Positions 8,024-16,700 of a DNA stretch of 51,851 bases are shown one piece after another. Positions within the stretch are counted from its first letter, which is position 1. Each line of letters begins with the position of its first letter. The notes beneath the pieces were generated by a model. It was not told where the DNA came from. It searched no databases and saw only the letters and a program-made list of their open reading frames with translations. The stretch comes from Bacteroidia bacterium. Lineage in GTDB: Bacteria; Bacteroidota; Bacteroidia; J057. Position numbers and translations under genes: made by a program. The DNA lies in the NCBI GenBank assembly GCA_030430575.1, contig JAUIKF010000059.1, positions 1 through 51,851 of the forward strand, given 5' to 3'.

Positions 8024-8080
8024 TTCTAAGTGAGTATGTTGCCTAGAACGTAAAACATAGAACCTAAAACTTAAAACCTA

Positions 8081-8110
8081 AAAGAGCCACCCATTGCTGG
8101 ATGGCTCTTT
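8081..8110 (-). terminator. Terminator of the WG-repeat gene
   Basis: AAAGAGCCA (8081-8089) pairs with TGGCTCTTT (8102-8110), with CCA/TGG continuing the stem past one mismatch to a 4-base loop. On the minus strand the stem is followed by TAGGTTTTAAG. It lies 18 bases after the stop of the 8129-8767 gene. Confidence 0.75.
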
Positions 8111-8128
8111 TCGCGTCTATATCAAATC

Positions 8129-8767
8129 TCAATCACAATCTTCTACACATTGGCCTTCTTTGTTGATATACTTCCATTTGGCGCCTTGGCGGACCCAGGC
8201 TTTCCCACCGAAGAAGGACCAGGCTTCATCATACATCATGGGGATTTTCAACTGCCCACTGATGTCGTAAAACCCGGTTTTTCCATTTTGGGTCACCATG
8301 GCCATACCTTCGGTGACGGACTGGGCATGATCAAATTTCAAGGGAATCACTACTTTTCCGTTGAGGTCAATAAAGCCAAATTTATCTCCTTTTTGAACCA
8401 TAGCGAGGCCCCCACTGAAGGACCAAGCGCGGTCATATTCTATTTTTATGACGATTTTGCCATTGGCATCAATAAAGCCGTATTTGCCATTCTGAATCAC
8501 GCGCGCGCGATTTTCACTAAAATCTGAGCTCTTGTGGAAGGTCGGGGCCACAATGACCTCACCTTCAGCGCTGACAAAGCCATATTTTCCATCTTTCTTG
8601 ACACGGGCTATGCCTTCAGAGATTGGAAACACCTTGTCATAAGCGGCCAGTTCCAGGTTTTTAGGAAGTAATTCCTTCTCTAGGTCATGTTCTTGGGCTA
8701 TTCCAGCAGTCATACACATGGCTGCCAGCAATAGGATCAGTGCGTATTTTGCTTTAATTAATTTCAT
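8129..8767 (-). CDS. Exported WG-repeat protein
   Basis: The 212-residue product has a cleavable signal peptide (MKLIKAKYALILLL...AGIAQ) followed by about five WG-type beta repeats, each of the form 'x-G-K-Y-G-F-I-D-x-x-G-K-V-V-I-x-x-x-Y/F-D'. Examples are KDGKYGFVSAEGEVIVAPTF, QNGKYGFIDANGKIVI and KGDKFGFIDLNGKVVIP. WG repeats form all-beta assemblies whose partners are mostly unknown. Two cysteines occur only in the last few residues (CVEDCD). The gene is divergent from plsC, with 22 bases between their start codons. Exported; function unknown. Confidence 0.85.
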   Translation of the reverse strand: MKLIKAKYALILLLAAMCMTAGIAQEHDLEKELLPKNLELAAYDKVFPISEGIARVKKDGKYGFVSAEGEVIVAPTFHKSSDFSENRARVIQNGKYGFIDANGKIVIKIEYDRAWSFSGGLAMVQKGDKFGFIDLNGKVVIPLKFDHAQSVTEGMAMVTQNGKTGFYDISGQLKIPMMYDEAWSFFGGKAWVRQGAKWKYINKEGQCVEDCD

Positions 8768-8789
8768 AATAGGTTTACTTGTTTGGTTG

Positions 8790-9566
8790 ATGGGTCGTTT
8801 TTTTCAGCTATTTATCCTTACGCTATACAATATTTATGCCTGGATATTGCTCATTCTCATTATCATCGGTTCGCTGATAGGTACGCGACTCATGTTGCTG
8901 GTGGTAAAACGCAATTGGGAGGCCCTTTATTTCAAGGTTGTAGGTCGCTTTGTGTCGATTTGGGGTCGATTGGTGGGAATTCCATTTAGGGTAAACCCCA
9001 ATAACCGGCAGTTGTTAGAAGCGGGTCAAGCTTATGTCATAACGGGAAATCATATCTCCTTTTTGGACTTACATGCTATTGCTATAGGGATTCCAGCAGC
9101 TTTTAAGCCACTATCCAAGGTTCAGAATACCCGAATCCCTATTCTAGGACCGCTGATACGGAAGGCCGTCATTTCTGTAGATAGAAGCAGCCCTGAAAGT
9201 CGGGAAGAAAGTATGCAACGAATGAAAGAGACTGTGGCTCGCGGGGTATCTGTTTTGGTATTTCCAGAAGGAGGGCGAAATCGTGTCCTCGATCAACCGC
9301 TGCGCGAACGCTTTTATGACGGCGCATTCAGGATTGCCATCGAACACCAGATTCCTGTAATTCCTCTTGTCATCACAGGCACTCGTAATACTTTGCCGAC
9401 GGGTAAGCTGCTCTTTAAACCAGGCCCTATCGGTATCCACCTCCTCTCCCCTATTCCTACTTTGGGAATGACTGATCAGGATACAGAATCCCTGAAACAA
9501 ATCGCTTATAAAGCGATGGAAAGCCAAATTTTGGCCCTTGATCCCTATTTCAACCCATCCAAATAA
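8790..9566 (+). CDS. plsC: 1-acyl-sn-glycerol-3-phosphate acyltransferase (PlsC family)
   Basis: This membrane enzyme acylates lysophosphatidic acid to phosphatidic acid in phospholipid synthesis. From the ATG at 8790 it is 258 residues. A hydrophobic segment (about 8-37) is followed by the catalytic NHISFLD motif (NHx4D; His88, Asp93) and the substrate-binding FPEGGR (158-163). Later come VPIIPL-like IPVIPLVITG and a hydrophobic C-terminal strand. An upstream in-frame ATG at 8718 lies inside the divergent WG-repeat gene and is rejected. The 3' end overlaps the convergent TPR gene by 22 bases. Confidence 0.9.
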   Translation: MGRFFQLFILTLYNIYAWILLILIIIGSLIGTRLMLLVVKRNWEALYFKVVGRFVSIWGRLVGIPFRVNPNNRQLLEAGQAYVITGNHISFLDLHAIAIGIPAAFKPLSKVQNTRIPILGPLIRKAVISVDRSSPESREESMQRMKETVARGVSVLVFPEGGRNRVLDQPLRERFYDGAFRIAIEHQIPVIPLVITGTRNTLPTGKLLFKPGPIGIHLLSPIPTLGMTDQDTESLKQIAYKAMESQILALDPYFNPSK

Positions 9567-11353
9567 GCCTGCTTTACAGGGAAGCCTAGCTGCCTGGCTT
9601 TTTGCGCATCTTTTAAAGCTTTTCCCCTTTTGCCCATCTGCTTATAAGTCACAGAACGCGCATAATAGGCATTGCCCAATCCATTGCCCAGTTTTTTACC
9701 GAGATTGGGATCTGTGATGACAGTATTAAAATATATAAAGGCAGAATCTCTTTTTCCTAAATTAAGGTAGGCCAACCCAAGATTGACATAGCCTTGGGCA
9801 AATCCTTTTCGCATTTGGATGGCACGCAGGAAATCTGATTTTGCCTTAGCATTTTGTCCTTTTTTCAGCAAAATATCGCCTCGGTTGTTATAGGCCGTGT
9901 ATTGCTCCTCAATTGCCAGTGCACTATTATAATCCTCCAAGGCGGCATCCTGATCAGTAGCACTCAGATACTGCCCACGGCTGATATAGGGTTTGGCAGC
10001 ATAAGGATATTTGTCAATGGCATCTGAGAAAAGAGTTCCAGAGTTTTCCCATTTTCCAACCCGGTCATACGTACCATACAAGCTCAAAGCTCCCAAAGCG
10101 ATCACGGCGCCTATGATACCATACTTTGCCCCTCCTTTGGCCCAAGGCTGATTGAGCAGCCAATCAACGCCCATTCCCAAAAGGAGTAATAGCCCTACAT
10201 AAGGAACATAGGTATATCGTTCAGAAATAACCGTATCACCCACCGAAAGCACTTGTAAGACCAAAGCAATGGTGATCAAGAAAAATCCTACCCCAAATAA
10301 AGGCAGGCGACTTTTTTTAGCATACCAAATGGCCCCTCCAACTATAGCAATCGCCAAAACAGGCGCTAGCTTATAAAGAATCGGCAGGCTATCTGGGGGA
10401 TAAGCGTGAAAAGCGGAAAGCTTGATCGGCACAAAAAGCATTGCGATGTAAGTGACAAAAGCATAACCACCGATAAATATTTTGCTACCCATTCCATAAT
10501 CGTGAGCGGGCAAAGCACCAACACTTTTCTGAATATCGAGGATCATCAATCCAATGATGATGGATAAGATAAAAAATGGAGCTTTTTCCAGAAGGACCTT
10601 TGCATCAATAGCTCTCTTTTGAAAATAATCTATCAATAATAGGATCACAGGAAGGACTACTGCCGCTGGTTTGGAAAGAATAGATAAGGTAAAAAATGCA
10701 AAGCATAGGCCATACCAGAGTTTTCCTCCGCCAACACGCATTCGTAGATAGCTCAGCAAGCTGAGAAAAAAGAAGAAAGTGTACAACACATCTTTACGCT
10801 CAGCTATCCAAGCTACCGACTCCACGTGCATGGGATGCACCCCAAAGAAAAAGGCGGTGATCAGGGCAGGAATTGCCTTTTTATCTAATAATAAATAGAC
10901 AAACAAAAACACCAAAACGGTGTTTAGGAGGTGAAACAGCAGATTAGTCCCATAATAGGCGCCGAAGTTCATCTCGGATACCTTATGGTTGATGGCAAGA
11001 CTCAACATCGTAACAGGGTGATAATTGCCTGCCACTTGGGCATCAGAACTGAAGATCTTTCCTATATTGGGCGCATCTGCCCCTCGCACCAGCGGATTGT
11101 CGCGGACATAGACATTGTCATCCCAGTTGGTGAATTCATGGTCAAAGCCGCCACTATAGGCGATGCCTGTGGCGAGGAGAATTCCCGCTAACCATAGCAA
11201 GGCGACTTTGTCTATTTGAATCCATTGCAGAAATGGGATCGAAACGACTGGCTTCTCAGATTTAGAAGATCCTTTTTTGCGAGAAGCCCTGGAACGGGGT
11301 TTTGATTTATTTGATGGTGCTTTGTAGCGCCCTTTAGCGGCTTTTTTTGCCAT
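9545..11353 (-). CDS. Multi-pass membrane protein with C-terminal TPRs (TMTC-like)
   Basis: The 602-residue product starts with a very basic segment (residues 1-35, AKKAAKGRYK...). A first membrane helix (about 47-66) is followed by HEFTNWDDNVYVRDNPLV (Asp78, Asp79), a periplasmic acidic motif shared with GT-C-type glycosyltransferases of the TMTC (transmembrane and TPR) class. About ten further hydrophobic segments run to near residue 425, and at least three TPR units follow to the end. HPMHVESVAWIAERKDVLY is another TMTC-like loop. The likely activity is protein O-glycosylation from a lipid-linked sugar, but that is inference. It overlaps plsC at their 3' ends. Confidence 0.75.
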   Translation of the reverse strand: MAKKAAKGRYKAPSNKSKPRSRASRKKGSSKSEKPVVSIPFLQWIQIDKVALLWLAGILLATGIAYSGGFDHEFTNWDDNVYVRDNPLVRGADAPNIGKIFSSDAQVAGNYHPVTMLSLAINHKVSEMNFGAYYGTNLLFHLLNTVLVFLFVYLLLDKKAIPALITAFFFGVHPMHVESVAWIAERKDVLYTFFFFLSLLSYLRMRVGGGKLWYGLCFAFFTLSILSKPAAVVLPVILLLIDYFQKRAIDAKVLLEKAPFFILSIIIGLMILDIQKSVGALPAHDYGMGSKIFIGGYAFVTYIAMLFVPIKLSAFHAYPPDSLPILYKLAPVLAIAIVGGAIWYAKKSRLPLFGVGFFLITIALVLQVLSVGDTVISERYTYVPYVGLLLLLGMGVDWLLNQPWAKGGAKYGIIGAVIALGALSLYGTYDRVGKWENSGTLFSDAIDKYPYAAKPYISRGQYLSATDQDAALEDYNSALAIEEQYTAYNNRGDILLKKGQNAKAKSDFLRAIQMRKGFAQGYVNLGLAYLNLGKRDSAFIYFNTVITDPNLGKKLGNGLGNAYYARSVTYKQMGKRGKALKDAQKARQLGFPVKQAYLDGLK

Positions 11354-11405
11354 GTATTTCCAAAATTAATAATCGCTTAATCATTCAATTAATAATTCCT
11401 CAAGG

Positions 11406-11413
11406 TATATTTG
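11406..11413 (+). promoter_or_regulatory. -7 promoter element for ferritin
   Basis: TATATTTG matches TAnnTTTG exactly, 21 bases before the ferritin ATG at 11435. Transcription would start near 11420, giving a very short leader. No clear -33 TTG is visible at the expected distance. Confidence 0.55.
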
Positions 11414-11434
11414 TCACAGAAAAAATCAAAATTT

Positions 11435-11935
11435 ATGATAAACGATAGAATTCAAGAAATGATCAATGAACAATTCCATAAGGAATTGTATTCCGCTCAT
11501 CTCTACCTCGCGATGTCCTCCTACTTCCTTACACAAGACTTGGATGGCTTTGCCCACTTTTTTCGTTTGCAAGCGGACGAGGAAATGATGCATGCGATGA
11601 AGCAGTTTGATTACCTACATGAAGTGGATGGTCAAGTCACTATCGGAACTATTCCAGCACCAGAAACCTCCTTCAATTCCATTATTGAGGTATTTGAGCT
11701 GGCATTGGAGCATGAAAAATTGGTCACCCGATCAATCAATTCCATTGTAAAAGCAGCCCTCGATTGCAGTGATTTTGCCACCCATGGTTTTATGCAATGG
11801 TTTGTTCAAGAACAAATCGAGGAAGAATCCACCTTGCGTACGATCATCGCCAAGATCAAGCTCGCCGATGGCAATAAGAGCACGCTCTATTTGCTCAATG
11901 AAGAACTGCTGCAGCGACAGCCAGAGGAAGAGTAG
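11435..11935 (+). CDS. ftnA: Bacterial ferritin (FtnA type)
   Basis: This iron-storage protein forms a 24-subunit shell that oxidises Fe(II) and stores it as ferric mineral. Counting from the ATG at 11435 (166 aa), the ferroxidase residues fall at the same numbers as in E. coli FtnA: Glu17, Glu50, His53, Glu94, Gln127 and Glu130 (segments NEQFHKELYSAHLY, QADEEMMHAMKQ and VQEQIEEES). A TTG codon 8 codons upstream is in frame but lies across the promoter, so it is rejected. The gene has its own TAnnTTTG promoter. No Fur box was identified near it. An inverted repeat follows 5 bases after the stop. Confidence 0.95.
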   Translation: MINDRIQEMINEQFHKELYSAHLYLAMSSYFLTQDLDGFAHFFRLQADEEMMHAMKQFDYLHEVDGQVTIGTIPAPETSFNSIIEVFELALEHEKLVTRSINSIVKAALDCSDFATHGFMQWFVQEQIEEESTLRTIIAKIKLADGNKSTLYLLNEELLQRQPEEE

Positions 11936-11940
11936 AAGAA

Positions 11941-12033
11941 ATTGCAGAATATCGAACAAGGATTGATGATTTATGAAGTAAAAAATGCGTTTCTCCATCT
12001 TCAATCCTTGTTCATCAATCGATATTCTGCAAT
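11941..12033. repeat. Paired repeat units between two convergent genes
   Basis: ATTGCAGAATATCGA at 11941-11955 is exactly inverted at 12019-12033, and AACAAGGATTGA is mirrored inside as TCAATCCTTGTT. Each arm begins 3-5 bases after the stop of its gene (ferritin on plus, hydrolase on minus). Single arms of the same unit recur at 28976-29000 and 32481-32506. It may also serve as a bidirectional terminator, although there is no strong T-run. Confidence 0.75.
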
Positions 12034-12036
12034 CAA

Positions 12037-12714
12037 TCACCGTTCCACCTGATCTCCGATTCCCATCAGCGTTAACTGCTTATTTTTACTGGCAAAGTGA
12101 TCTTTGGCGGCTTGGTGGTCAATCTCGATATAGCCAAATGTATCGAAGTGCATGCCGATAATATCCTGGCAGTCAATGAATTCGGCAGCAATAGCTGCAT
12201 CTTCTATTCCCATTGTAAAATTGTCCCCTAGACAGAGAAATGCGAAGTCTAATTGGTGATACTCGCCCAAGAGTTTCATGTCATAGGTCAGGGCAGTGTC
12301 ACCACTGAAATAAAAACTGCCTTCGGCTGTTTCTACGACAAATCCGCCAGGATTGCCTGCATAGGTGCCATCGGGGAAGCTACTGGTATGAACCGCATTC
12401 ACATATTTTACCATCCCAAAGTCAAATTCCCACTTGCCTCCATGGTTCAATGGGTGCCCTTTTATCCCATGGTTTCCATAATAGGTGACGATCTCATAAT
12501 TGGAAATAATGGTAGCGCCTGTCCGCTTCGCAATAGGCAGGACATCTGCTACATGATCTCCATGACCGTGGCTAATGAGGAGGTAATCAGCAGGTATAGA
12601 TTCAATATCAATATGCGCAGCTTTTTCATTAGGGGAAATAAAGGGATCAAAAAGTAGGTGCTTTCCAGCAACCACTATCCCAAAACACGACTGGCCATAA
12701 AATGTAATCTTCAT
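12037..12714 (-). CDS. Metal-dependent hydrolase, UPF0173 / metallo-beta-lactamase fold
   Basis: The 225-residue cytosolic protein belongs to the UPF0173 (YtkL-like) branch of the metallo-beta-lactamase superfamily. The zinc motif is SHGHGDHVAD (HxHxDH), followed by further ligand regions at AVHTSSF, FSGDTAL and GMHFDTFGYIE. The start MKITFYGQSCF is typical of the family, so the ATG at 12714 is chosen over an in-frame ATG 7 codons earlier. Substrate is unknown for most members. It faces ferritin with a repeat pair between the two stops. Confidence 0.88.
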   Translation of the reverse strand: MKITFYGQSCFGIVVAGKHLLFDPFISPNEKAAHIDIESIPADYLLISHGHGDHVADVLPIAKRTGATIISNYEIVTYYGNHGIKGHPLNHGGKWEFDFGMVKYVNAVHTSSFPDGTYAGNPGGFVVETAEGSFYFSGDTALTYDMKLLGEYHQLDFAFLCLGDNFTMGIEDAAIAAEFIDCQDIIGMHFDTFGYIEIDHQAAKDHFASKNKQLTLMGIGDQVER

Positions 12715-12770
12715 AGATAATAGGTTATAAGTCAATGGAAATGAAAGTTAACATAATGAACATTCTGTAA

Positions 12771-13388
12771 ATGAAGCCCCTTTTTTGGGAAATTGTTCCA
12801 AAGAACGTTATTTGTACCATGCTTGATGGGGTATATTTATTATTTATTCTCGCCTTAACGGTGTATTTGCTGCTCAGTGCCAAAAAAGAGCTACCAATCA
12901 TCGTGGTAGTCCATGCGGTATTGCAATATATCCTCACACTGGTAATGTGGTTTACTGATATGAGCCCTTACCTAGCAGGTGTATTGCTAGCCTTTATGGT
13001 TTCGACTACAGGGCTTCTTATTTGGGGCAGAAGCCTCAATTACTCCCGCGACCACCAGATGATCAAAGTATTTGTAGCCTTAGGACAATGGACCGTAATG
13101 GTTTCCATATTGTTGTTTCTGATGCTCAAATCCCCTTACAGTTATCACTTCTCCTCTCTGGGGTCAGGCAATGGGCATAGCCTTGCCTACTCGACGATTC
13201 ACCCCTTTATTAAACTTTGTGGCAATTTATTGCTGTTTACCACCTTCCTCCAAGTAATCCTCAGTTGGGGTACGTCCTGGTCGATCAAGCAATCTTTGCG
13301 GGATTTGGGGCCTATAGTCCTTTATTTTCTCCTAACGGCCATCCTATTCCTCTTAGAATCCCCTTTTCGCCACCATGCTTTCACCTAA
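12771..13388 (+). CDS. Hypothetical integral membrane protein, 205 aa
   Basis: The product is strongly hydrophobic, with about six membrane-spanning segments: roughly residues 18-36, 41-60, 65-85, 98-120, 143-163 and 177-194. It has no signal peptide separate from the first helix and no recognisable catalytic motif. A conserved-looking loop (SLNYSRDHQMIK) lies between helices 3 and 4. It is divergent from the UPF0173 hydrolase, with 56 bases between the two start codons. I do not recognise the family. Confidence 0.7.
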   Translation: MKPLFWEIVPKNVICTMLDGVYLLFILALTVYLLLSAKKELPIIVVVHAVLQYILTLVMWFTDMSPYLAGVLLAFMVSTTGLLIWGRSLNYSRDHQMIKVFVALGQWTVMVSILLFLMLKSPYSYHFSSLGSGNGHSLAYSTIHPFIKLCGNLLLFTTFLQVILSWGTSWSIKQSLRDLGPIVLYFLLTAILFLLESPFRHHAFT

Positions 13389-13736
13389 ACATAATGAAAG
13401 GATGTCTCTCAACGTTTAGTTATCATTATACAGAGAATTCTGTACTTTTGCCGAGACGTAATTCCATTCCTTTCCCTAACCAACTGTAACCCCACAGCCT
13501 GCTCTTGTTTTGTCCCGTTTTCTATCAAGTCTTACCTGACCTGGCAGGCTAACAATCCAAGCGCGCTCGCCTCTTCTATTTGCCCCTTATATTAAGCGGG
13601 CAAAGTATCGCTATATATTTGATTATCAAATAATTACGTCAATTAAAAGGCGTAATGTTTTTGGTGGAAAAATATTTTTTAAAGGGGGAAGGTTTCCCTA
13701 ATTTGCGCCCATAATTCTATAAAAAATACCTTTCTC
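13389..13736 (+). other. Upstream region of the giant surface-protein gene
   Basis: These 348 bases contain no gene. The left part is C/T-rich without notable repeats. The right part is AT-rich and carries CCTAATTTGCGCCC (TAATTTG at 13699-13705), which resembles a Bacteroidota -7 element 31 bases before the ATG. No -33 TTTG lies at the standard spacing; the nearest is at 13660-13663. This is a weak promoter candidate for the gene at 13737. Confidence 0.4.
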
Positions 13737-16700
13737 ATGTTGTCCTTGCAGCTAAACAAGCTATCCATTTTATTCAGTTTTTTCCTAGCATTCTGGATAC
13801 CCACGAGCCTTCAGGCTCAACTTTCGGCAGATTTCTCATCTGATGATTCTAGCGGTTGCCTTACTGTCGTTGCCAATTTTTCAGATCTTTCAACAGGTAA
13901 TCCGACCAGTTGGAATTGGTTTTTTGTCCAAAATGGAGCTGTCGTAGATACGCGGACAGGGCAAAACCCTGGTAAGATTTTTAATACCCCTGGTTGCTTT
14001 GATGTCATATTGGCTATTGCTGATGGCATGGGCAATGTGGATACAGTAAGAAAAAACTGCTTCATTGAAGTCTTTAGAAATCCTGCAGTAGATTTTGGGG
14101 TGGATACGACCATAGGGTGCGCACCTGCTACGTTCAATTTTAATAACCTTACTGTCCCCAACGCAGCAGGCTTGAGTGGGTGTACCTGGGTGCTTATTAA
14201 TCAAAATACCCTCGCAACGACTTCTTCTACCAGTCTCAATCCCAGCATCACCTTACCCAATCTGGGGCGCTATGATGTACAACTCAGGTGTACCAATACC
14301 AATGGGTGTGATACTACTATCCGCAAAAATGGATTTATAGAGGTTTTTCCCTCCCCGACGGCCAGTTTTACTGTCAGTGATACGATTGGGTGTACCCTTC
14401 CAGTGAGTGTGACACTCAATAATACAAGTTCACCAAATGGTGCAACAGGGATGACCTATAATTGGGCCTTTCCGGGTGGAACCCCTCCAACGGCTTCAGG
14501 ACAAAATCCAGCCCCAGTCGCCTATGCGGCTGTCGGTTCTTATCCCATTGGACTGATTGCCGTCAGTAGCAGTGGCTGTGCGGACTCTACAGGGCTGATA
14601 GCAAATGTGTCTTTGCAAACGATCAATGCGGGTTTCACCATCAATGACACCACGCCTTGTACCAACTTGACTGTCGGATTTAGAGATACGACGACTTATA
14701 TAGGAAGTGGTAGTGCTACTTGGGACTTGGGAGACAATAGCCCTATAGCTTCAGGTACTTTTGTTCCCAAACAATATTCACACCCTGGTCCCTACACCAT
14801 TCAGATGATGGTGGTGGACGCGCTAGGCTGTACGGATACTGTCACACGCCAGATCCAAGTCCAAGGTCGTCCGCCTGTGAATTTTGGGGCATCACCCACC
14901 ACTTCATGTAATATCTCTACGGTATTTAACTTTGGCGACTCTACAGGTGGAATTGTGTCCTGGTTATGGGATTTTGGAGACAATAATACTTCCACATTAC
15001 AAAACCCTTCTCACACCTACGGTGCTTCTGGAAATTATACTGTCTGCTTGACAGTTACTGATACCAATGGGTGTGATAGTACCCGATGCATCAATAACCT
15101 GATCAGTTTAGGTACCCCGGTCACTGACTTCTCGGTAGATACAGATAGGGGCTGTGTACCCTACAATGCCAGTTTTATGGACCTCAGTACCAGCAATGAT
15201 CCGATCGTCAGCTGGATGTGGACATTTGATGGAGGGATGGGGACCAATATCGTCCCAGGCACTTCTACAGCACAGAATCCAAGTGTATCTGTTGACTCAG
15301 CAGGATTTTATGATGTGACGCTAGTCATCACTACCCAGTCAGGCTGTAAAGACTCCATCACCCGCACCAATTATATGCGGGGAGGCAATATCCCAATGGT
15401 GGACTTCACTGCTGATGCAGATACCGTCTGTATTGGTGAAACTATTCAGTTTACTAGCCTACATTTGGGAGCAAATTTCAGCTATTTCTGGGATTTTAAT
15501 TACCCAGGAGGCTTCGTGCCTTTGAGTTTTGACCCCCGCTATGCATATCCAGATACAGGGTGTTTTGATGTGGCTTTGAGGATTTCGGATAAAGGATGCC
15601 AAGATACCTTGGTGAAACAGCAAGTGGTGTGTGTATTTCCACCCAGAGCTGCTTTTACTGCAACGCCCACAGCTATTTGTACCCTGCCTGCGACCGTGAC
15701 CCTCACGGACAACTCTCTAGGTCCTGTCGACAATTACCGATGGTATTTTAATGGATTTCTGATCTCTACCGCTCCCAATCCTCCTGCCTTACCCATTCCT
15801 ATTGGCACACCAGCAGGCAGTTACCCTGTAAAACTCGTAGTAGAAAACACGGTGTCAGGATGTATGGACTCGATAGAAACCCTGATAGTCGTCGCCAATC
15901 CAATAGCTGATTTTTCCATTTCAGACAAGGATGTATGCATCGGGGACAGAGTTGACTTTGCGAACCTCTCTCAAAACACATCCGGATATTTATGGGATTT
16001 TGGGGATAATGTCCAGCGTCCAGGCCTCATCAATGGCTCATTTATCTACACCGATACAGGGTATTATTCCATTACCCTGATTGCTATCGATCAAGCGACC
16101 AATTGTCGAGATACTTTGCGAAAAACGGACTCTGTACGCGTGGAGGGTGTTTTCCCCAGCTTTACTGGGATTGACTCTTTTGGGTGCGCTCCGCTGACTG
16201 TCCAGTTTGGAGACTCATCGACTTCAAGTCGAGGAGGGACGATTACGGCCTGGGACTGGGATTTTGGTGATCTGATCAATAATTCCTCTGCCCTTCAACA
16301 CCCTATCCATACCTATGTGAATAACGGCCAGTATTCTGTGACGCTGACCGTAACGGATTCCTGGGGATGCGTGGATTCCCTTGTTAAACCCAATTATACC
16401 ATTGCTTCCCTTCCGCAACTCGATTTTTCTGTCGATAGAGATAGCACCTGTTTGGGGAATAATTCCAATTTCACTAACCTTTCCACTGGCAATGGACTGA
16501 TATACCAATGGCGTTTTGGCCCACTGCCCACTGATACAAGCTTTCAGGTTAATCCCACCTGGACTTTTCCAGATACAGGGTTTCACCATGTACAGCTTAT
16601 TGCGGTAGATCAATTTGGATGTGTCGATAGCTTGTTGCGTACGAATGTGGTGTATATTGAGAAAGATTCCATAGAATTCGATTCGGATAAAAGAGCAGGC

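Noticed and set aside
13390-13736. Riboswitch or structured RNA upstream of the PKD gene
   Set aside because: I could not find stable conserved stems or a terminator; only a weak -7-like element is visible.
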